From DASSCW01 sp036555005 (lineage in GTDB: Bacteria > Chloroflexota > Limnocylindria > QHBO01), in contig DATBME010000038.1 of the NCBI GenBank assembly GCA_036555005.1, positions 1 to 20,941 on the forward strand: 20,941 nt of DNA. Reading direction: 5' to 3'. Under the pieces are notes generated by a model that ran no database searches, was not told the origin of the DNA, and saw only the letters and a list, made by a program, of their open reading frames with translations. The position numbers and the translations under genes were made by a program. This document shows, one piece after another, positions 13,009 to 20,533 of the stretch (positions within the stretch are counted from its first letter, which is position 1; each line of letters starts with the position of its first letter).

Positions 13009-16000
13009 GTGCACGACAACGCACCCCACGCGGTGCCCTGCGGATTCGAGAATCCGCCGGGGGCGCAGTTCTGCGGCACCTGCGGCCAGCAGCTTGCCAT
13101 CACCTGCGGACGCTGCGGCACGGAAGTGTCCGCCGGCTTCCGCTTCTGCACGGCCTGCGGAAACGCCCTCACCGATACCCAGAGCCACCACGTCAAGCCC
13201 ATCGCGGCCGATGCCGACGTCATCGCCACCGCGGGCCGCGGAAAGGCCGTCCGCGAGATCCGGCCCGAGGAAGCACCGTCGGAACGGCGGCTGGTATCCG
13301 TCCTGTTCTGCGACCTCGAGAACTTCACCGGCCTGGCCGAGTCGCTCGACCCCGAGGAGGTCCGCGACATCCTGTCGCGCTACTTCGAGGCGGCGCGCGA
13401 GATCGTGGCGCGCTACGGCGGCACCATCGAGAAGTTCATCGGCGACGCGGTGGTCGGCGTGTGGGGCACGCCAGTTGCCCGCGAAGACGATGCCGAACGG
13501 GCGGTGCGCGCCGCGCTGGATATCGTCACCGCGGTCGCGGGCCTCCGCAGCGCGGCCCTGCCCAAGCCGCTGGCAGCACGGGCCGCGGTCGCGACCGGGG
13601 AGTCAGCCGTCGTCCTTGGCCTGGAGAACCAGGGCATGGTGGCCGGCGACATCATGAACACGGCCGCCCGGCTGCAGGCGGCGGCGAAGCCGGGATCGGT
13701 CCTGATCAATGACGCCACCCGGCGAGCGACGGCAAGCGTGATCACCGCGCGTCCGGCGGGGACGCAGCGGCTCAAGGGCAAGGCCACACCCGTGCACACG
13801 TGGCGCGTGCTGCGACCGGTCGAGCCAGCCCGGCTCACCGCCGATCAGCACTCTCCGCTGGTCGGCCGCCGCCGCGAGCTCGAGGATCTGATCAAGGCGT
13901 TCTACGGGGTGAAGCGCAGTGGTCGCGGCCGCCTCGTCTCGCTGGTCGGTATCGCCGGGATCGGCAAGACCCGCCTGGTCAGGGAGATGGCACGGCGGCT
14001 CCGCGTCCGTCACACCGCGGTGGCGTGGTACGCGGGCAGGGCGCCCTGGCATGGCGCCGGTACCGCCTTCGCGCCCCTGGCGGAGATGGCACGCCACGCG
14101 CTCGACATCGGCGCCGCCGAGGCCTCGGCGGTCAGCATCAGGAAGCTGAGGGGCGGCCTGGAGGATCTCATCGCCGATGAGCGCGAGCGCGACTGGCTCC
14201 TGCCTCGCCTCATGGTGCTGATCGACCCCGATAACGAGGGCGACTACGCGCGTGAGGAGCTGTTCGCGGCGTGGGGAAGGCTGTTCGAGGTCCAGGCCGA
14301 GCGCAGACCCGTGGTCATGGTGGTCGAGGATGCGCAGCGCGCCGATCCCGCGCTGCTCGACTTCGTGGAGCACCTGGTCACTGCGGCCTTCGACCGCCCG
14401 ATGCTGGTCGTCACCCTGGCACGGCCCGAGCTGCTCGAGCAGCGTCCGGGCTGGGGTGCGGGCCTCCGCAACTTCTCGAGCCTGCATCTCGGCCGCCTGA
14501 CCGGCGGTGAGATCACCCAGCTGCTGGCCGGCCTGGCACCCGGGCTTCCCAAGGCCGCCGCGACGCGAATCGTCAGGCGGGCCGACGGCGTGCCGCTGTA
14601 CGCGGTCGAGATCGCGCGAATGCTGGATGGACGGCAGGCCGGCGCGCGTGGCGGGTCGGGCGATGAAGCGCTTCCGACCTCGCTCCATGCCCTGATCGCG
14701 GCCCGGATCGACGGCCTTGGCGAGGCCGAGCGTTCGCTGCTCATGAGCGCGGCCGTCCTCGGTCGGCGTTTCACCACTGCCGCCCTGGCGTCGGTCGCGG
14801 GGACGGACGCGGAGGAGAGTCGACAGTCCGTCGAGAGATTGCTGCGCCAGGAGATGCTCACGCGCGACCGGGACATCCCCGTCGGGGCAGTCCCGCAGCT
14901 CGCCTTCCAGGAGCAGCTCGTGAGGGACGTCGCCTACCGAACCCTGGCTCGTGCCGAGCGCCAGCGCCGTCATCTGCGCGCGGCGGATTACCTCGAAGGC
15001 CTGAACGACGAGGAGCTCGTCGAGCAGGTCGGAGACCATCTCCTCAAGGCGTTCCAGGCCGACCCCGCGCACGCCCAGGCCGCTGCCATCGCAGATCGTG
15101 CCAGACCGGCGCTCGTGCGAGCCGCTCGCCGAGCGCGGGCGCTGCACGCACCGGAACGAGCTCTCGAGCACCTGAACGATGCGTTGACCATGGTCGTCGA
15201 CGACGGCGAACGCGCCGCGATCCTGGAGGATGCGGCCGCGGCCGCCCAGGCTGCCGGGAGCTTCGACGTGGCGGAGCGTGATCTGCGCTCCCTGGTCCGG
15301 TTGCGGACCAAGCTCGGGGACCGCGCCGGTGCGGCGCGGGCCTCTGCCAGGCTGGCTGGCCTGTTCCTCGTGACGCAGCGCAACGACGCGGCGGTTGGCG
15401 AGGTCGAGGCCGCCCTGGTGGGCCTGGGCGATGCGGGCTCGGACGACGCGGCCGGCGTGGAGCTCGCCAGCCAGCTGGCCCGGACGCACCTGGTGCGCGG
15501 CGACATACCGAAGGCGGCCGACTGGGCGGAGCGGGCGCTCGGCTCCGCGGTGCGCCTCGACCTGCCGGCGGTCGCGACGGACGCCCTGATCACCCGGGGA
15601 GCGGCGCGGGTCCAGATGGGCGAGGAGGCCGCCGGGATCGACGACCTCAATGAGGCGATCGCTCGCTGCAGCGCGAGTGGCATGCTGGGATTGGAGCTCC
15701 GCGCACGGAACAACATCGCCTGGCTGCTGGCCCCCGACGACCCGCGGCGCACGCTGGACGCGGCCCGCGAGGGATATGAGATCGCGCGTCAGAAGAACCT
15801 GAGGGACTGGGCCACGCAGCTGGCCTCGGTGGCGGTGGTGGCCGGGGTCGACACCGGAGAGTGGGACTGGGCACTCGCCACGATCAAGGAGCTCCAGCCC
15901 GCGCCGATGTCAGAGGCGCACCGGATCGACATCGCGGCCACCCACACGATCCTGCGCAGCCTGCGCGGCACCGCGAGCCCCGGCCGACCGTTGAAGGACC

Positions 16001-16506
16001 TCGGGCACCTGCCGGCGGACCTCGATCCGCAGGTTCACGCGCTGACCGAGTACGCCCAGGCCTGGGTGGCGTTCACCGCGGGACGGTATCGCGCCGCCAC
16101 GGGGCTGGCGCGACAGGCGGCTGAAGCGGCGGTCGGCGTGAATCGTCACGCGGCGCTGGTGCTGGCCGCTCGTGCTGCGCTGTGGGCACGCGATGCCAAG
16201 GAGCTCGCCGGCCTCCTGGACCTGCTGCGTGCCGGGTCCGTTCCCGGTCGCGCGACGGCGTGCGGGCTGCGCACGCTCGAGGCCGGCGCCGCGGCGCTGT
16301 CGGGTGGCGCCGGGGCCAATGCGCGCTATCGGAACGCGATCGCCGGGTGGGAGGACCTCCAACTCCCGCTGCCCCTCCTGCTGGCCATCGTCGAGCGGAA
16401 GACGTTCCTGTCGGGCGCGGGCGAAGTGCCCGAGAAAGCCGACACCGTACGCGAGCTGGCAGAGCGGCTGGGCGCCAGGGGGCTGAAGCGCCTGCTTGAC
16501 GGTTAG
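13009..16506 (+). CDS. Class III adenylyl cyclase with zinc ribbons, AAA/STAND ATPase and TPR repeats
   Basis: A 1165-residue signalling protein from GTG 13009, preceded by GGGAGGG. Residues 11-51 are a double zinc ribbon (C22xxC25, C33xxC36, C47xxC50), but the first CxxC keeps only Cys11. The class III cyclase domain (about 93-270) has both metal Asp residues, Asp102 (FCDLENFT) and Asp146 (FIGDAV), Lys142 and Asp214 for adenine, and transition-state Asn217 and Arg221 (MNTAAR), so it should make cAMP. An ATPase domain follows with Walker A GIAGIGKT (314-321) and Walker B VVMVVED (435-441). The C-terminal 500 or so residues are Ala-rich helical repeats of TPR type. The architecture is a known family in Chloroflexota and Actinomycetota; the input signal is unknown. 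Its stop overlaps the pckA stop by 4 bp. Confidence 0.92.
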   Translation: MHDNAPHAVPCGFENPPGAQFCGTCGQQLAITCGRCGTEVSAGFRFCTACGNALTDTQSHHVKPIAADADVIATAGRGKAVREIRPEEAPSERRLVSVLFCDLENFTGLAESLDPEEVRDILSRYFEAAREIVARYGGTIEKFIGDAVVGVWGTPVAREDDAERAVRAALDIVTAVAGLRSAALPKPLAARAAVATGESAVVLGLENQGMVAGDIMNTAARLQAAAKPGSVLINDATRRATASVITARPAGTQRLKGKATPVHTWRVLRPVEPARLTADQHSPLVGRRRELEDLIKAFYGVKRSGRGRLVSLVGIAGIGKTRLVREMARRLRVRHTAVAWYAGRAPWHGAGTAFAPLAEMARHALDIGAAEASAVSIRKLRGGLEDLIADERERDWLLPRLMVLIDPDNEGDYAREELFAAWGRLFEVQAERRPVVMVVEDAQRADPALLDFVEHLVTAAFDRPMLVVTLARPELLEQRPGWGAGLRNFSSLHLGRLTGGEITQLLAGLAPGLPKAAATRIVRRADGVPLYAVEIARMLDGRQAGARGGSGDEALPTSLHALIAARIDGLGEAERSLLMSAAVLGRRFTTAALASVAGTDAEESRQSVERLLRQEMLTRDRDIPVGAVPQLAFQEQLVRDVAYRTLARAERQRRHLRAADYLEGLNDEELVEQVGDHLLKAFQADPAHAQAAAIADRARPALVRAARRARALHAPERALEHLNDALTMVVDDGERAAILEDAAAAAQAAGSFDVAERDLRSLVRLRTKLGDRAGAARASARLAGLFLVTQRNDAAVGEVEAALVGLGDAGSDDAAGVELASQLARTHLVRGDIPKAADWAERALGSAVRLDLPAVATDALITRGAARVQMGEEAAGIDDLNEAIARCSASGMLGLELRARNNIAWLLAPDDPRRTLDAAREGYEIARQKNLRDWATQLASVAVVAGVDTGEWDWALATIKELQPAPMSEAHRIDIAATHTILRSLRGTASPGRPLKDLGHLPADLDPQVHALTEYAQAWVAFTAGRYRAATGLARQAAEAAVGVNRHAALVLAARAALWARDAKELAGLLDLLRAGSVPGRATACGLRTLEAGAAALSGGAGANARYRNAIAGWEDLQLPLPLLLAIVERKTFLSGAGEVPEKADTVRELAERLGARGLKRLLDG

Positions 16507-18065
16507 CCGGACTCGGTGTCGGCCTCCGGAACACCGGCCGCGTAGGCCTGGTAGTTCTCGTCGAACATCCGCTTGAGCTTGGCCGCCTGCCGATCGTAGG
16601 CATCCTGGTCGGCCCAGGTCTGGCGCGGTTGCAGCACCTCGGACGGGACGTCCGGACAGGTCGCCGGCACCATCACGTTGAAGACCGGATCGCGCACCAT
16701 CTCGACGCCGTCGAGGGCGCCGCTGAGGGCGGCGCGGACCATGGAGCGGGTGTGGTTGATGTTCATCCGTTCGCCGGTGCCATACGGGCCGCCGGTCCAA
16801 CCGGTGTTCACCAGCCAGACCGGAACGTTGTACCGGTCCAGCCGCTCACCCAGCATGGCCGCGTACTCCCTCGGGTGGCGCGGCAGGAACGGCGCGCCGA
16901 AGCAGGCGGAGAAGGTGGCCTTGGGCTCCTTGACGCCTACCTCGGTGCCGGCCAGCTTGGCGGTGTAGCCGCTGATGAAGTGGTACTCCGCCTGCTGGCG
17001 GTCCAGCCGGGAGATGGGCGGCAGCACGCCGAAGGCATCGGCCGTCAGGAAGACGATGTTCCGCGGATGGCCGGCGATGCCGGACTCGGAGGCGTTGCCG
17101 ATGAAGTGCAACGGATACGCCCCGCGCGTGTTCTCCGTGATTCGGTCGCTGTCGAGGTCCAGGGCCCTTGTGGTCGGGTCGAGGTCGACGTTCTCGAGGA
17201 TGGTGCCGAAGCGCTTGGTGGTGGCGAAGATGTCCGGCTCGTACATCGGCGACAGGCGGATGGTCTTGGCGTAGCAGCCACCCTCGAAGTTGAAGACACC
17301 GTCGTCGGCCCAGCCGTGCTCGTCATCGCCGATCAGCGAGCGAAGCGGGTCGGCGGAGAGGGTCGTCTTGCCGGTGCCCGACAGGCCGAAGAAGATGACC
17401 GAGTCGTCCTCCGCGCCGACGTTGACCGCCGAGTGCATCGGCAGCACGCCCTCCTCCGGCATGAGGTAGTTCATGACGGTGAAGGCCGACTTCTTGATCT
17501 CGCCGGCGTACCTGGTGCCCACGATGATCACTTCCATCCGCTTCAGGTGCACCAGGATGGCGGTCGTCGAGCGCGTGCCCTCCGTCTCCGGATCGGCGAG
17601 GAAGGAGGGGACGTTGATGATGGTGAAGTTCGGGCGGAAGCCGGACAGCTCGTCGGGGCTCGGGCGGCGGAACAGGTTGCGGGCGAAGATGCTGGCCCAG
17701 GCCGTCTCGGTGTAGACGCGCAGCGAGCGGCGATGGTCGGGGTGTGCGCCGATGAAAAGGTCCTGCGCGAAGAGGTCGCGATCGGCCACGTACTTGAGGA
17801 GCCGATTCCGGAGCCTGTCGTAGTGCGCCTCGGTGATCGGGTGGTTGACCTCGCCCCACCAGACCGAAGCCTCGGTCGACGGCTCGCGGACGACGAACTT
17901 GTCCTGCGGTGAGCGGCCGGTGTGCGCGCCGGTGCGGACCACCAGCGGCCCGTCGGCGGCGATCAGCCCCTCGTCGTCCCGGATCGCGATCTCGTAGAGC
18001 TCGGCGACGCTGAGGTTCGTCCGAAGGCGGCGACCGATCGTGTCGGCCGCGGTGGCGGTTTGCAT
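16503..18065 (-). CDS. pckA: Phosphoenolpyruvate carboxykinase (ATP)
   Basis: A 520-residue enzyme, the usual size for ATP-type PEPCK. It converts oxaloacetate and ATP to phosphoenolpyruvate, CO2 and ADP, the first step of gluconeogenesis. Seen: RTGAHTGRSPQDKF (44-57, substrate-binding Arg), the MNYLMPEEGVLPMHSAVN block, P-loop Gly-Leu-Ser-Gly-Thr-Gly-Lys-Thr at 227-234, the metal site LIGDDEHGWADDGVFNFEGGCYAK, and NTRGAYPLHFI near 320. ATG 18065 is preceded by AGGAG 12 nt upstream; the longer frame adds 16 unrelated residues. It converges on the cyclase gene with a 4-bp overlap (TTAG serves both stop codons). Its 168-bp upstream gap contains hairpins. Confidence 0.97.
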   Translation of the reverse strand: MQTATAADTIGRRLRTNLSVAELYEIAIRDDEGLIAADGPLVVRTGAHTGRSPQDKFVVREPSTEASVWWGEVNHPITEAHYDRLRNRLLKYVADRDLFAQDLFIGAHPDHRRSLRVYTETAWASIFARNLFRRPSPDELSGFRPNFTIINVPSFLADPETEGTRSTTAILVHLKRMEVIIVGTRYAGEIKKSAFTVMNYLMPEEGVLPMHSAVNVGAEDDSVIFFGLSGTGKTTLSADPLRSLIGDDEHGWADDGVFNFEGGCYAKTIRLSPMYEPDIFATTKRFGTILENVDLDPTTRALDLDSDRITENTRGAYPLHFIGNASESGIAGHPRNIVFLTADAFGVLPPISRLDRQQAEYHFISGYTAKLAGTEVGVKEPKATFSACFGAPFLPRHPREYAAMLGERLDRYNVPVWLVNTGWTGGPYGTGERMNINHTRSMVRAALSGALDGVEMVRDPVFNVMVPATCPDVPSEVLQPRQTWADQDAYDRQAAKLKRMFDENYQAYAAGVPEADTESG

Positions 18066-18136
18066 GGGGTCTGCGAATCTCCTGTTGCGGTGCGCGCTCG
18101 GGCACGCTGGCATCCGAGGGCGACCGGCCGCGCGTA

Positions 18137-18198
18137 CCCGAGAGCACCTCGGGAGTCGGCTTTCGCAGCCACCTGCATACCCGACCGGATGGCCGGGT
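18137..18198 (-). promoter_or_regulatory. Hairpins in the region upstream of pckA
   Basis: Within the 168-bp gap 18066-18233 two inverted repeats stand out: CCCGAG-AGCAC-CTCGGG (18137-18153, perfect 6-bp arms) and an 8-pair hairpin with one mismatch at 18179-18198 (arms ACCCGACC and GGCCGGGT). They may be operators or leader structures of the pckA mRNA. I see no convincing promoter; read-through from the DinB-like gene is also possible. Confidence 0.3.
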
Positions 18199-18233
18199 GC
18201 GTACTCAAACGATGGGTTCTCGGGTCGCCAGTG

Positions 18234-18719
18234 TCAAGAAGAGCCGGCTTCCTCGCTCGGCGGGCGACTTGTCGCGCCGCTCAATTCGCCAATCCACTCT
18301 TCCAGGCGCGGCAGGTGCTCGTTCAGGTGATCGGGGCCGGCCTTGCGGAGCCAGTACTCGGCCGCAGGAGTCATCTCCGGCAGCTCGTGCCAGGCGGACA
18401 GCAGCTGCGCCCGCGCCGCCGAGGCCTGGACGTGCACGGTCTCGAGGGGGATGTCCTTCATGGCGGCCAGGAAGCGGGCGTTCTCCGCGTCGATGTCGAT
18501 CTCGCTCTCGCGGTAGGTGCCGGCCGCGATGCGGCGCAGCATCGCCGCGCCATACGCCATCCAGGTCCCGATGTGGGCCACCGCATCCTTGGCGGTCCAT
18601 CCCTCTTCGAAGTACCCGGGGCGGTCAGCCATCTCCGGCGTGAGATGCAGGAGCACAGCGTGCAGCCGCTGCCACAGCGCCTCCTCCTGTCGCAGCGCGT
18701 CAGCCAGCTGAGTCGCCAT
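18234..18719 (-). CDS. DinB/YfiT-like four-helix-bundle protein
   Basis: A 161-residue protein. ATG 18719 follows GAGGAGG by 5 nt. GWTAKDAVAHIGTWMAYGAAMLRRI (about 40-64) and the late DHLNEHLPRLEEWI are typical of the DinB superfamily; His49, His131 and His135 make the expected metal triad. Members of this superfamily include thiol transferases (mycothiol- or bacillithiol-dependent) and ClbS/DfsB-like proteins; many are uncharacterised. Substrate and thiol partner cannot be inferred here. It is divergent from the cNMP-binding gene. pckA follows on the same strand after 168 bp. Confidence 0.82.
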   Translation of the reverse strand: MATQLADALRQEEALWQRLHAVLLHLTPEMADRPGYFEEGWTAKDAVAHIGTWMAYGAAMLRRIAAGTYRESEIDIDAENARFLAAMKDIPLETVHVQASAARAQLLSAWHELPEMTPAAEYWLRKAGPDHLNEHLPRLEEWIGELSGATSRPPSEEAGSS

Positions 18720-18750
18720 GCATGCCTCCTCGCAGCGCGAGTCATGAACG

Positions 18751-18782
18751 ATGCTACGCGCAGCCGAGCCGGCGTGCTCGGC
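18751..18782 (-). promoter_or_regulatory. -10 box and inverted repeat upstream of the DinB-like gene
   Basis: On the minus strand TAGCAT (18756-18751) is a plausible -10, leaving a leader of about 25 nt that holds the Shine-Dalgarno. A perfect inverted repeat GCCGAGC-CGGCGT-GCTCGGC (18763-18782) covers the spacer and the -35 position, as an operator would. The regulator is unknown; the rest of the gap holds only the divergent promoter. Confidence 0.4.
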
Positions 18783-18834
18783 CGCAGGCCCGAGGACACT
18801 CGTCTGCCGCAGCGCACCGAATGGCGACATCCTC

Positions 18835-18863
18835 TTCCCACCGCAGGTAGCGGGAAATAGAAT
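18835..18863 (+). promoter_or_regulatory. Promoter of the cNMP-binding gene, leaderless
   Basis: TTCCCA (18835-18840), a 17-bp spacer and TAGAAT (18858-18863) form a promoter; TAGAAT ends 6 nt before the GTG at 18870, so the mRNA should start at the start codon. There is no Shine-Dalgarno. TTCCC (18835-18839) and GGGAA (18852-18856) form a weak inverted repeat. Confidence 0.55.
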
Positions 18864-18869
18864 CGGCCG

Positions 18870-19874
18870 GTGAGAATCGAGTCGTCGATCACGTCCATCT
18901 CGTGGATCCCGTCCGAGGCGATCGAGGGGCCCTCGAAGATCCCCTTCCAGTTCGGCATCACCCACTACGACCAGCCTCCGCCGGACGAGATCGAGGACCT
19001 TGACGCGCTGCGCCGTGAAGACCGCTTCCGCGAGGCCAACGAGCTGCGAGCCTTCATCGAGACCGATGACGACGGCCGCATCGTCGACCACGGCTACCTC
19101 GGCGGAGGGCACATCGGCTCCACCACCGTCAAGCTCGGGCCGGCGGCGGTTCGCTTCCCCGCCGTCCATCTGCCGGACCTGCAGGTCGATCCCGAGGTCG
19201 GGCCGACATCGGTCCGCTTCGTCCAGACCGTGGGCGGGCGAATGGGCCTGCCGACGCCCAGGCCGGTACCGCACAAGCCGTTCGCCCAGCTCTGGCCGTC
19301 CATCGCCTGGACCACCCTGGCGCTGACCATCAACACCGATGGCTCTGCCAGCCACGAGGTGGTGGGCGCCAGCCCGTTCCCGCGCCACTGGTTCTACGAC
19401 CACGACGGCAAGCTGATCGAGAAGTCGGCGACCATCGACTTCCGCAAGTGGTTCAACGAGTCGTACGGGGACCACACCCCGTGGGGCGACACCGACTCCG
19501 ATGCGATCGTGACGGCCGTGGGCTCGGCGCTGGAACGCCAGCTCAGCACGACCATCATGCGCGGCGGCAAGAAGCCGAAGATCCGCACCCTGAAGGAGGG
19601 AGAGTCCCTGGTCGAGCAGGGCAAGCCCGGCTCGGAGGTCTACCTCGTGCTGGACGGCATGTTCGTGGTCGAGGTCGATGGGGTGAAGGTGGGCGAAGTG
19701 GGACCCGGCGCGGTCGTCGGCGAACGCAGCGCGCTGGAGCGTGGCCTGCGCACCGCCACGCTGTGGGCCGCCACCAGGGCGCGCGTGGCCGAGACGACCC
19801 CGGACGGCCTGGACCTCTCCGACCTGCGAGCGTTGGCCGAGACTCACCGGGCAGAGGGCGATACGGCCTCGTAG
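18870..19874 (+). CDS. Cyclic nucleotide-binding domain protein with unknown N-terminal domain
   Basis: A 334-residue protein starting at GTG 18870. Residues about 238-310 form a cNMP-binding domain: IRTLKEGESLVEQGKPGSEVYLVLDG, then the phosphate-binding cassette Gly-Glu-Arg-Ser-Ala-Leu-x4-Arg-Thr-Ala-Thr, with the Glu and Arg that hold ribose and phosphate of cAMP/cGMP. The N-terminal 230 residues have no domain I can name; they are rich in conserved-looking blocks such as VRFVQTVGGRMGLPTPR, WTTLALTINTDG and GASPFPRHWFYDHDG, and I believe this layout recurs in actinobacterial proteins. There is no HTH, so it is not a CRP-type regulator. It may be an effector of the cyclase 2.4 kb upstream. 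A 7-bp hairpin follows the stop. Confidence 0.8.
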   Translation: MRIESSITSISWIPSEAIEGPSKIPFQFGITHYDQPPPDEIEDLDALRREDRFREANELRAFIETDDDGRIVDHGYLGGGHIGSTTVKLGPAAVRFPAVHLPDLQVDPEVGPTSVRFVQTVGGRMGLPTPRPVPHKPFAQLWPSIAWTTLALTINTDGSASHEVVGASPFPRHWFYDHDGKLIEKSATIDFRKWFNESYGDHTPWGDTDSDAIVTAVGSALERQLSTTIMRGGKKPKIRTLKEGESLVEQGKPGSEVYLVLDGMFVVEVDGVKVGEVGPGAVVGERSALERGLRTATLWAATRARVAETTPDGLDLSDLRALAETHRAEGDTAS

Positions 19875-19876
19875 CC

Positions 19877-19894
19877 CGGCGATCCGCATCGCCG
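19877..19894 (+). terminator. Hairpin after the cNMP-binding gene
   Basis: CGGCGAT-CCGC-ATCGCCG is a perfect 7-bp stem with a 4-nt loop starting 3 nt after the stop codon, followed by a C-run and no T-run. It is a likely terminator. Confidence 0.45.
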
Positions 19895-19913
19895 CCCCCC
19901 GCCAGTTGCTGGG

Positions 19914-20039
19914 GTGGCAGCCAACGGACACGCAGCCGCCGGTCAGGGCCTGATTTGGACGATTGCTAGGCCGCCTGTTTCGCTGAAGAGCAACTTCGGG
20001 ACAGGTTCGGTCGGCTTCTTATCCGTTGGTTGCTGCCAC
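19914..20039. repeat. Imperfect inverted repeat in the 220-bp gap 19875-20094
   Basis: GTGGCAGCCAACGG (19914-19927) reappears inverted at 20023-20039 as CCGTTGGTTGCTGCCAC, identical apart from a 3-nt insertion, and looser similarity continues inward over about 30 bp per arm. AACGGAC..CAGCCGCC also occurs twice in direct orientation (from 19924 and 20044). I see no gene, tRNA or open frame of note here. It may be a small degenerate element or a structured RNA region. Confidence 0.35.
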
Positions 20040-20067
20040 GGAAACGGACCAGCCGCCCGCTGCCGCA

Positions 20068-20085
20068 TATAGTTGCGTGTGCAAC
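20068..20085 (+). promoter_or_regulatory. -10 box and palindrome upstream of the F420-dependent oxidoreductase gene
   Basis: TATAGT (20068-20073) is a near-consensus -10, leaving a leader of about 15 nt with no Shine-Dalgarno. GTTGC-GTGT-GCAAC (20072-20085) overlaps its end and the expected transcription start, as a MarR- or TetR-type operator would. The regulator is unknown. Confidence 0.45.
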
Positions 20086-20094
20086 AATTAGCCG

Positions 20095-20511
20095 ATGGAC
20101 TACGAAGCATTCACGCAGAACCTCATGGCCTCCCTGCGCGCCAACAACGGCGTGGTGCAGGAGGGGCCGATGGCCGGCCGGCCGCTGATGATCCTGACCA
20201 CCATCGGCGCCAAGTCCGGCGAGCCGCGGCAGGCGATCATCACCTACACCCGCGAGGGCGAGAAGTACGTGGTCGCCGCCTCGAAGAGCGCCGCTCCCAC
20301 CAATCCGCATTGGTACCACAACCTCCGCGCCAACCCGGAGGCGACCGCCGAGGCCGGCGGCGAGACGTTCCGCGTGCGCGCCAGCGAGGCGACCGGCGCC
20401 GAACGCGACCGCCTGTACGCCCAGCACGCAGAGGAGCGAGCGGAGTTCCGCGACTACCCGAGCCAGACCAGCCGCGTCATCCCGGTCTTCACGCTCGAGC
20501 GCATCGGCTGA
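20095..20511 (+). CDS. Deazaflavin (F420)-dependent nitroreductase family protein, DDN-like
   Basis: A 138-residue protein of the split-barrel DDN family (PF04075). Family blocks seen: GRPLMILTTIGAKSGEPRQ (about 28-46), TYTREGEKYVVAASKSAAPTNPHWYHNLRANPEA (about 50-83, with the NPxWYxNLxANP motif) and TSRVIPVFTLERI at the end. Members reduce or oxidise diverse substrates with coenzyme F420, as in M. tuberculosis Ddn; some F420-independent homologues exist. The length is normal. It implies that the host makes F420, in keeping with Chloroflexota or Actinomycetota. Its end is 22 bp from the convergent cupin gene. Confidence 0.92.
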   Translation: MDYEAFTQNLMASLRANNGVVQEGPMAGRPLMILTTIGAKSGEPRQAIITYTREGEKYVVAASKSAAPTNPHWYHNLRANPEATAEAGGETFRVRASEATGAERDRLYAQHAEERAEFRDYPSQTSRVIPVFTLERIG

Positions 20512-20533
20512 GCCAATCGAGGGGCGGCGCCGC

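Noticed and set aside
18835..18856. TTCCC-N12-GGGAA as an operator of the cNMP-binding gene
   Set aside because: The arms are only 5 bp and do not extend; they are noted within the promoter entry but are too weak for a separate claim.
18720..19931. A 404-codon upstream extension of the DinB-like frame, antisense to the cNMP-binding gene
   Set aside because: The DinB-like family begins at the ATG after GAGGAGG; the extension has no motif, and the opposite strand has a clear cNMP-binding gene with a good promoter.
19875..20094. Possible tRNA or small RNA gene in the gap
   Set aside because: I looked for a T-loop, anticodon arm and CCA-type 3' end and found no consistent cloverleaf; only repeats and a promoter are supported.
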